Positions 5,776 to 10,193 of a DNA stretch of 10,193 nucleotides are shown here, piece after piece. A model generated the notes under the pieces. That model made no database searches and was not told the origin of the DNA. It was given only the letters and a program-made list of their open reading frames with translations. Position numbers and translations under genes: made by a program. This DNA is from Candidatus Omnitrophota bacterium. Lineage in GTDB: Bacteria > Omnitrophota > Gorgyraeia > 2-01-FULL-45-10. Location of the stretch: positions 1 to 10,193 of the forward strand of contig JAUYDB010000041.1 of assembly GCA_030691985.1 (NCBI GenBank), written 5' to 3'. Every line of letters starts with the position of its first letter. Position 1 is the first letter of the stretch.

Positions 5776-6249
5776 ATGGCGAATGTGTTTAACGCGGCAG
5801 AAGTGATCGATATGGGAATCGAAAAAGAGAAGAAGAGGCGGGATTTCTACGCCCTCGCAAGCCGAAAGTTTAAAGACAGGAAGATGAAAGAACTTTTTAC
5901 GCGTCTTACAGAGTGGGAAGAAGCGCACATAAAAAAATTCACCGATATCCGCAACAGTGTCGAAGAATACGAGATCGCGGAGTCGTACCAGGGAGAATTC
6001 GAGTCCTATATCAAGTCCCTGGTGGACGACAAATTATATAAACAGGTCTCGCCAGGGCAGTTCGGCAAATCGGTAAAGACCCCGCTTCAGGCCATCCAAT
6101 ACGGAATTGGCTTTGAAAAGGATGCCATCCTGTTTTTTGGCGAGCTAATCGGATATATGCCGCCAATCCACGTAGAAAAGATTAAAGAATTGATTGACGA
6201 AGAGAGGAAACATCTCATATATCTAAGCGAGCTTAAAAGAAAATATTGA
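5776..6249 (+). CDS. Rubrerythrin-type ferritin-like diiron protein without rubredoxin domain
   Basis: This 157-residue four-helix-bundle protein retains the expected diiron ligand pattern: Glu18 in helix A (EKEKKRRDFY), Glu48 and His51 (EEAH), Glu114 (FEKDAILFF), and Glu143 with His146 (DEERKH). Rubrerythrins of anaerobes reduce hydrogen peroxide or manage iron using reduced rubredoxin. This protein lacks the C-terminal CxxC...CxxC rubredoxin domain of classical rubrerythrin, so it would need a separate electron donor, or may act as an oxygen or iron sensor or scavenger. AAGGAG (5763-5768) seven bases before the ATG fixes the start. The gene follows DUF3786 closely and probably shares its transcript. 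Confidence 0.88.
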   Translation: MANVFNAAEVIDMGIEKEKKRRDFYALASRKFKDRKMKELFTRLTEWEEAHIKKFTDIRNSVEEYEIAESYQGEFESYIKSLVDDKLYKQVSPGQFGKSVKTPLQAIQYGIGFEKDAILFFGELIGYMPPIHVEKIKELIDEERKHLIYLSELKRKY

Positions 6250-6298
6250 CCCGTTAAACGCCGGAGCCGCTATTGCATTTTTAATATCTATGTGCTAA

Positions 6299-6307
6299 TG
6301 TTAAAAT
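6299..6307 (+). promoter_or_regulatory. Extended -10 promoter candidate for the coiled-coil gene
   Basis: TGTTAAAAT combines a TGn extension with a -10 box matching five of six consensus bases, 35 bases before the ATG at 6343. No good -35 lies at the proper distance; TTGCAT at 6273-6278 is too far unless an alternative -10 (TAATGT, 6296-6301) is used. Confidence 0.35.
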
Positions 6308-6342
6308 GTTAAGGCGGCGAAATTAAAGGACTATGAGGAATA

Positions 6343-7191
6343 ATGAAATTTAATATCTGGCGGCTCTCATGTATCGCGCTCATATTTCTGCTTGGTTTTA
6401 CTCTTTTGTATCTTTACGAATTTGACTCTGCCGCGAAGAAGAACACGTCTATCCTGATTAATGAAAAAAAGTCGACAGAGAATAAGGCCGCCGATCTCCT
6501 GGCAGAAAAGCGGTCTCTCCTCGACGAGGTAGCTAATATAAATAAAGAGAAAGAGACCCTTATTGTCAAGGTCACTGATTACGAAAGCAAAGTATACGAT
6601 TACGAAAAACGAGTGAACGCCTACGAAGAGAAGATACAAAAGATGGCCCTCGAGATCGAGAATATCAAACGAGAGGCGGCTGTAAAGGACGCTGAGATAA
6701 CGAAGAAAGTCTTTGCTAATAATGCCTTGCGGAAGATGATCAATAATTACAAGGAACAGATAAAGGTTCTTAATGAGCGGGCGCCGGAATCGACAGACTC
6801 CCTGAATTCGGACGAGAGAAAAGCGATTGAGCCAGACACAAAGCGCGGCGCCTCAGCCAAGACTGCCAAGGGCCCTGAGAGGCCCGCAACTGCGCTTGAG
6901 CCCATCACCGTAACTGCGGGTTCCGAAAAATACAGATTCAAGATTATAGACGTAAGTAAAGATTACGGTCTCGTCGCAATAGACGCGGGATTAGAGGAGG
7001 GTATAAAACGGGGCGATTCGCTTTGTATTTTCAGGAATGAAACACTGCTTGGAAGGGTGGTTGTTGAAAAGGTCGGCGAAGGAGTCTCCATTGCCAAGAC
7101 TATTTCCAAGGATATGACAGCTAAAGTAAAGAAAGGCGACGCGGTCGGATACCTTCCTCGGCAAGAAAAACAGTCCCGGAACTGGGCGTAG
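6343..7191 (+). CDS. Membrane-anchored coiled-coil protein with C-terminal beta domain
   Basis: I do not recognise this 282-residue protein as a named family. Residues 1-7 are basic and polar; 8-25 form one hydrophobic segment (signal anchor, no obvious cleavage site), so the rest is probably outside the cytoplasmic membrane. Residues about 38-150 are a highly charged heptad-like coiled coil rich in Lys and Glu. A low-complexity linker rich in Ala, Pro and Lys follows (about 150-182). The last 90 residues form a compact beta-rich domain with VAIDAGLEEGIKRGD, LLGRVVVEKVGEGVSIAKTI and VKKGDAVGYL. Such G-x-K-x-GD repeats recall small beta-barrel C-terminal domains of envelope proteins seen with coiled coils in other phyla. 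A GAGG (6335-6338) lies at a fair distance from the ATG. The DUF167 gene follows 42 bases later. A role in envelope structure is inference only. Confidence 0.8.
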   Translation: MKFNIWRLSCIALIFLLGFTLLYLYEFDSAAKKNTSILINEKKSTENKAADLLAEKRSLLDEVANINKEKETLIVKVTDYESKVYDYEKRVNAYEEKIQKMALEIENIKREAAVKDAEITKKVFANNALRKMINNYKEQIKVLNERAPESTDSLNSDERKAIEPDTKRGASAKTAKGPERPATALEPITVTAGSEKYRFKIIDVSKDYGLVAIDAGLEEGIKRGDSLCIFRNETLLGRVVVEKVGEGVSIAKTISKDMTAKVKKGDAVGYLPRQEKQSRNWA

Positions 7192-7233
7192 AGGAAACAA
7201 CGCCGGCTTAATAACCGAATATTTTTAAGGCGC

Positions 7234-7452
7234 ATGAAGATCACCGTTCGGGTCAGGCCTAATTCAAAAGAAGCTGCGGTAGAAAAACTCGGCGACAAGG
7301 AATTTATACTACGGGTAAAGGCGCCGGCGCGGGAAGGCATGGCAAATGAGGCGGCAATCGGGCTTCTTAGCGAATATTTAAAGATACCAAAAAGCAGGAT
7401 AAGAGTCGTTAAAGGCCATAAAAGCAAATTCAAGTTAATGGAAATTATATAA
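7234..7452 (+). CDS. DUF167/YggU (UPF0235) family protein
   Basis: This 72-residue protein matches the whole length of the small DUF167 family: MKITVRVRPNSK, then FILRVKAPAREGMANEAAIGLLSEYL at about 24-49, then SRIRVVKGHKSKFKLMEI. These are soluble alpha/beta proteins of unknown function, found in bacteria, archaea and eukaryotes and often close to YggT or cell-division genes. The highly conserved stretch is A-x-x-G-x-A-N-x-x. Here it follows the coiled-coil envelope-like gene, which agrees loosely with that context. The ribosome binding site is only AAGG (7227-7230). The stop codon lies 35 bases before the antiterminator/terminator region ahead of carA. Confidence 0.92.
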   Translation: MKITVRVRPNSKEAAVEKLGDKEFILRVKAPAREGMANEAAIGLLSEYLKIPKSRIRVVKGHKSKFKLMEII

Positions 7453-7471
7453 TTTTCATCCGAATTGCCAA

Positions 7472-7477
7472 TAAAAT
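7472..7477 (+). promoter_or_regulatory. Possible carAB promoter -10 box
   Basis: TAAAAT matches five of six -10 bases and would start RNA near 7484, just before the antiterminator hairpin at 7487. No convincing -35 exists at 16-18 bases; TTGCCA (7465-7470) is a good -35 by itself but has only a poor -10 (CATAAA) at 19 bases. carAB may instead be read from an upstream promoter through the DUF167 gene. Confidence 0.25.
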
Positions 7478-7486
7478 CTTGAATAT

Positions 7487-7511
7487 CCTCATAAACAAAG
7501 GCGTTTTGAGG
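7487..7511 (+). promoter_or_regulatory. Putative antiterminator hairpin of carAB attenuator
   Basis: CCTCA-t-AAAC (7487-7496) pairs with GTTT-TGAGG (7503-7511): nine base pairs with a single bulged T7492 and the loop AAAGGC. Forming it uses 7503-7511 and traps 7497-7502 in the loop, which together form most of the left arm of the terminator. The two structures are therefore mutually exclusive, the hallmark of an attenuator. A TTGAGGCT segment (7506-7513) is partly like the GNGAGGYU end of the PyrR RNA consensus, but the rest of that consensus is not in the right place. Confidence 0.5.
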
Positions 7512-7545
7512 CTGTGGTATCAGCTCTCAGGGCGCCTTTTTTCTT
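7497..7545 (+). terminator. Strong intrinsic terminator/attenuator before carA
   Basis: The left arm 7497-7514 pairs with 7521-7539: AAAGGCG with CGCCTTT, three G-U pairs, then TGAG with CTCA and GCTG with CAGC. There is one bulged T and a 6-base loop TGGTAT, about 18 pairs in all. TTTTTTCTT follows at 7537-7545. Only 18 bases separate it from the carA ATG, leaving no room for a promoter, so RNA for carAB must pass this terminator. It may also end the upstream DUF167 transcript. Confidence 0.85.
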
Positions 7546-7563
7546 AAGGTGTAACAGGTAACT

Positions 7564-8640
7564 ATGGAAGCAATCATAGCATTAGAAGACGGTAAGGTTT
7601 ATAGGGGCCGCGCTTTCGGCGCGGAAGGCAAAAGATGCGGGGAAGCGATCTTTAATACCAGCATGACCGGCTATCAGGAGATACTTACCGATCCTTCGTA
7701 TAAGGGCCAGATCGTAATCATGACTTACCCTTTAATAGGAAATTACGGGGTGAACGATGAAGACGCCGAATCTCGCAAGCCATTCGTCGAAGGGATGGTC
7801 GTTAAAGAATACTCTAAAACGGCCAGTAACTGGCGCAGCAAGAAGCCGCTCGGAGACTACCTTAAAGAAAACAACATAATAGGAATAGAGGGCATAGATA
7901 CCCGGGACCTGACCCTTCACATTAGAAAAGAAGGAGCGATGAAAGCTATCATCTCAACCACAGATTCGGATGAGGCAACTTTAGTAAAAGAGGCAAATGA
8001 TTCTCCGCGGCTTGCTGGCATGGACCTGGTGAAAGAGGTTGCCTGCAAAAAACCGTACGCATGGAACGACGCGGGTATTTACAAGGTAGCGGTGCTTGAT
8101 TGCGGGATCAAGTTTAATACCTTACGGGTGCTTGCCAAAAATAATTGCAAGGTTATAGTAGTGCCGGCAACCACAACTGATAAAGAGATCCTTGCCCTTA
8201 AGCCGAACGGGGTTCTATTGTCCAATGGACCGGGGGACCCTGCGGCGTTGTCTTACATAGTCAAGACCGCGCAGGGACGTATAGGCAAGCTTCCGATATT
8301 CGGAATATGCCTTGGCCACCAGGTGCTCGGCCAGGCCTTCGGCGGCAGGACATATAAGCTTAAATTCGGCCACCACGGCGGAAATCAGCCCGTTAAGGAT
8401 CTGAAGACCGGAAAAGTTTATATCAGCGTCCAGAACCACGGATTCTGCGTCGACATAGATACTCTCGATAAAAAAGAAGTAATGATAACGCATATAAATT
8501 TAAACGACCGGACGCTCGAGGGTATGAGGCATAAAAAATTACCTATATTCTCGGTTCAATTCCATCCCGAGGCCTCTCCGGGGCCTCATGACACGGAGTA
8601 TCTGTTTGGGAAGTTTGTGGACATGATGAAGAAGAACTGA
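7564..8640 (+). CDS. carA: Carbamoyl-phosphate synthase small (glutaminase) subunit
   Basis: This 358-residue subunit hydrolyses glutamine and passes ammonia to CarB for synthesis of carbamoyl phosphate, the shared precursor of pyrimidines and arginine. The N-terminal CPSase small-chain domain contains FNTSMTGYQEILTDPSY (30-46) and YPLIGNYGVN (55-64). The class I glutamine amidotransferase domain starts near 173 and has SNGPGDP (220-226), the nucleophile Cys249 in GICLGHQ, and His334 with Glu336 in FHPEA, so the catalytic triad is complete. The ATG at 7564 fits the family start; the ribosome binding site is modest (AGGT 7556-7559, or AAGGTG 7546-7551 at long spacing). carB begins one base after its stop, so the pair is translationally coupled. 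Expression is probably controlled by the upstream attenuator. Confidence 0.98.
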   Translation: MEAIIALEDGKVYRGRAFGAEGKRCGEAIFNTSMTGYQEILTDPSYKGQIVIMTYPLIGNYGVNDEDAESRKPFVEGMVVKEYSKTASNWRSKKPLGDYLKENNIIGIEGIDTRDLTLHIRKEGAMKAIISTTDSDEATLVKEANDSPRLAGMDLVKEVACKKPYAWNDAGIYKVAVLDCGIKFNTLRVLAKNNCKVIVVPATTTDKEILALKPNGVLLSNGPGDPAALSYIVKTAQGRIGKLPIFGICLGHQVLGQAFGGRTYKLKFGHHGGNQPVKDLKTGKVYISVQNHGFCVDIDTLDKKEVMITHINLNDRTLEGMRHKKLPIFSVQFHPEASPGPHDTEYLFGKFVDMMKKN

Positions 8641-8641
8641 T

Positions 8642-10193
8642 ATGCCAAAACGAAAAGACATTAAAAAAATCCTTATTATCGGCTCCGGGCCCATAGTGAT
8701 AGGGCAGGCATGCGAATTCGATTATTCCGGATCGCAAGCCTGCAAAGTATTAAGGCAGGAGGGATACAGGGTAGTTCTTGTCAATTCAAATCCCGCTACC
8801 ATAATGACAGACCCCGACATGGCGGATAGGACATATATTGAACCCATAACGGTAGATGTCGTCGCGAAGATAATTGAAAGGGAGAGGCCGGATGCCCTGC
8901 TTCCAACGCTCGGCGGGCAGACCGCTTTAAACACAGCCGTAGGATTGGCCGAAAGAGGCATCCTCAAAAAATACGGGGTCGAGGCTATCGGCGCGAATAT
9001 AAAAGCCATTAAGAAGGCGGAAGACAGGCAGTTATTCAAAGAAGCGATGCAAGAAACAGGGCTTGACCTGCCAAAAAGCGGAAGGGCGCATGATTTAAAA
9101 GAGGCCTTCCGGGTTGCGGATAAGATAGGATTTCCGATAATAATACGGCCAAGCTTCACCCTGGGCGGAACGGGCGGAAGCGTGGCCTATAACATACAGG
9201 ATTTTAAAGAGCTTGCGAAGAGGGGGCTGGAATCGAGCATGATAAGCGAGGTCCTTTTGGAAGAGTCCGTGATCGGCTGGAAAGAGTTCGAGCTTGAAGT
9301 GATGAGGGACATGAAGGACAACGTCGTCATAATATGCTCAATCGAGAATTTTGACCCTATGGGAGTTCATACCGGCGACAGCATAACGGTCGCACCTGCC
9401 CAGACTTTGACAGATAGAGAATATCAAAAGATGAGAGACGCGGCCATCGCGTGCATACGCCAGATAGGCGTCGAAACAGGAGGCTCTAATATACAATTCG
9501 CGGTCCATCCGGAAACCGGCAGGATGGTGGTGATAGAGATGAACCCCAGGGTATCTAGAAGTTCCGCACTCGCTTCGAAAGCAACCGGTTTTCCCATCGC
9601 GAAGATCGCGGCGCTCCTTGCGGTCGGATACACTCTTGACGAGATACCGAACGATATCACAAAAGAGACTCCGGCCTGCTTTGAGCCTTCCATCGATTAT
9701 TGCGTGGTAAAGATACCCCGTTTTACATTTGAAAAATTTCCGCTCGCCGATCCCGAACTGACCATATCCATGAAATCCGTGGGAGAGGCAATGGCCATAG
9801 GAAGGACTTTCAAAGAGGCCCTGCAGAAGGGTTTGCGTTCGCTTGAGACGGGGAAACACGGATTAGAAAGCATATTTTTTAAGAACTGCCCGGATGAGCC
9901 GAAGGCCGATGACGGCATCATCGATGCTATTCATGAGAAACTGCGCACCCCCAACGCTGATAGAGTATTCTATATCGCCGACGCGTTTCGGGTCAACATC
10001 GGCATTGAAAAAATTCACGAGCTTACAAATATCGACAGATGGTTCCTTTATAACATAAAAGAGATAGTGAACCTTGAGCGTGAGATAGCGAAGGGAAAAG
10101 GCGCCCTGGCCGTAAAAACCCTCTTCATGGCAAAACAGTTCGGATTTAGCGACTATCAACTTGCCGTCCTGACCGGTAAGAACGAGGAAGATA
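8642..10193 (+). CDS. carB: Carbamoyl-phosphate synthase large subunit, 3' end cut by the window
   Basis: The open frame starts at the ATG one base after the carA stop and continues without a stop for 517 codons to the window edge. That is about half of the usual length of some 1,070 residues. It begins MPKRKDIKKI followed by the nucleotide-binding start IIGSGPIVIGQACEFDYSG (12-30). LGGQTALN lies at 90-97. The first ATP-grasp domain shows RPSFTLGGTGG (169-179), GSNIQFAV (281-288) and EMNPRVSRSSALASKATG (299-316). This half makes carboxyphosphate and carbamate from bicarbonate, ATP and ammonia. Residues from about 400 on belong to the oligomerisation domain. The carbamate-phosphorylating half and the allosteric domain lie outside. 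No defect is visible. Confidence 0.97.
   Translation, partial: MPKRKDIKKILIIGSGPIVIGQACEFDYSGSQACKVLRQEGYRVVLVNSNPATIMTDPDMADRTYIEPITVDVVAKIIERERPDALLPTLGGQTALNTAVGLAERGILKKYGVEAIGANIKAIKKAEDRQLFKEAMQETGLDLPKSGRAHDLKEAFRVADKIGFPIIIRPSFTLGGTGGSVAYNIQDFKELAKRGLESSMISEVLLEESVIGWKEFELEVMRDMKDNVVIICSIENFDPMGVHTGDSITVAPAQTLTDREYQKMRDAAIACIRQIGVETGGSNIQFAVHPETGRMVVIEMNPRVSRSSALASKATGFPIAKIAALLAVGYTLDEIPNDITKETPACFEPSIDYCVVKIPRFTFEKFPLADPELTISMKSVGEAMAIGRTFKEALQKGLRSLETGKHGLESIFFKNCPDEPKADDGIIDAIHEKLRTPNADRVFYIADAFRVNIGIEKIHELTNIDRWFLYNIKEIVNLEREIAKGKGALAVKTLFMAKQFGFSDYQLAVLTGKNEED

Noticed and set aside
7504..7514. PyrR binding site before carA
   Set aside because: Only TTGAGGCT resembles the 3' half of the consensus; the required ARUCC part is not adjacent, so PyrR control cannot be claimed.
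1..10193. Defence island, prophage, integron or other mobile gene system
   Set aside because: Both strands were read for such genes. Every long frame with family resemblance is a housekeeping or small conserved gene, and the other frames are antisense or shifted shadows of these.

Overview
The window looks like chromosomal core sequence from an anaerobic bacterium of a poorly sampled lineage, not a phage, plasmid or genomic island. It carries housekeeping genes (cinA, recA, carA, carB) and small conserved families (a TM1112-like cupin, DUF3786, a rubredoxin-less rubrerythrin-type diiron protein, DUF167/YggU) that are frequent in anaerobes and thermophile-related lineages. There is also a Ski2/HelY-type superfamily 2 helicase. 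Many genes have AAGGAG-type ribosome binding sites. Base composition is moderate, with many ATA and AAG codons. A candidate phylum such as Omnitrophota is a guess from overall style; nothing here proves the taxon.

Layout: cinA (minus) and recA (plus) are divergent around a 197-bp intergenic region. That region holds promoter-like boxes on both strands, a terminator-like hairpin and a 12-bp perfect palindrome. cinA carries an in-frame insertion of about 33 codons, built from several copies of a TTCGAC/GCTCA palindromic repeat. Downstream of recA, a 153-bp nested inverted-repeat element (2748-2900) lies in front of a small cupin gene. The cupin converges on a large DEAD/DEAH helicase gene (minus). 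The helicase start faces a DUF3786 gene (plus), and both reading frames begin without a Shine-Dalgarno sequence. DUF3786 is followed by a ferritin-like gene, then by a membrane-anchored coiled-coil protein and a DUF167 gene.

The right end is the pyrimidine/arginine gene pair carA-carB, with carB running off the window after 517 codons. Only 18 nt separate the U-tract of a strong intrinsic terminator from the carA start codon. A mutually exclusive upstream hairpin can be drawn, so the region reads as a transcription attenuator controlling carAB.

I found no transposase, CRISPR array, toxin-antitoxin or defence cluster, or rRNA or tRNA gene. The observations most worth following are the repeat-derived peptide in CinA, the MITE-like element, the carAB attenuator and the elaborate recA leader.
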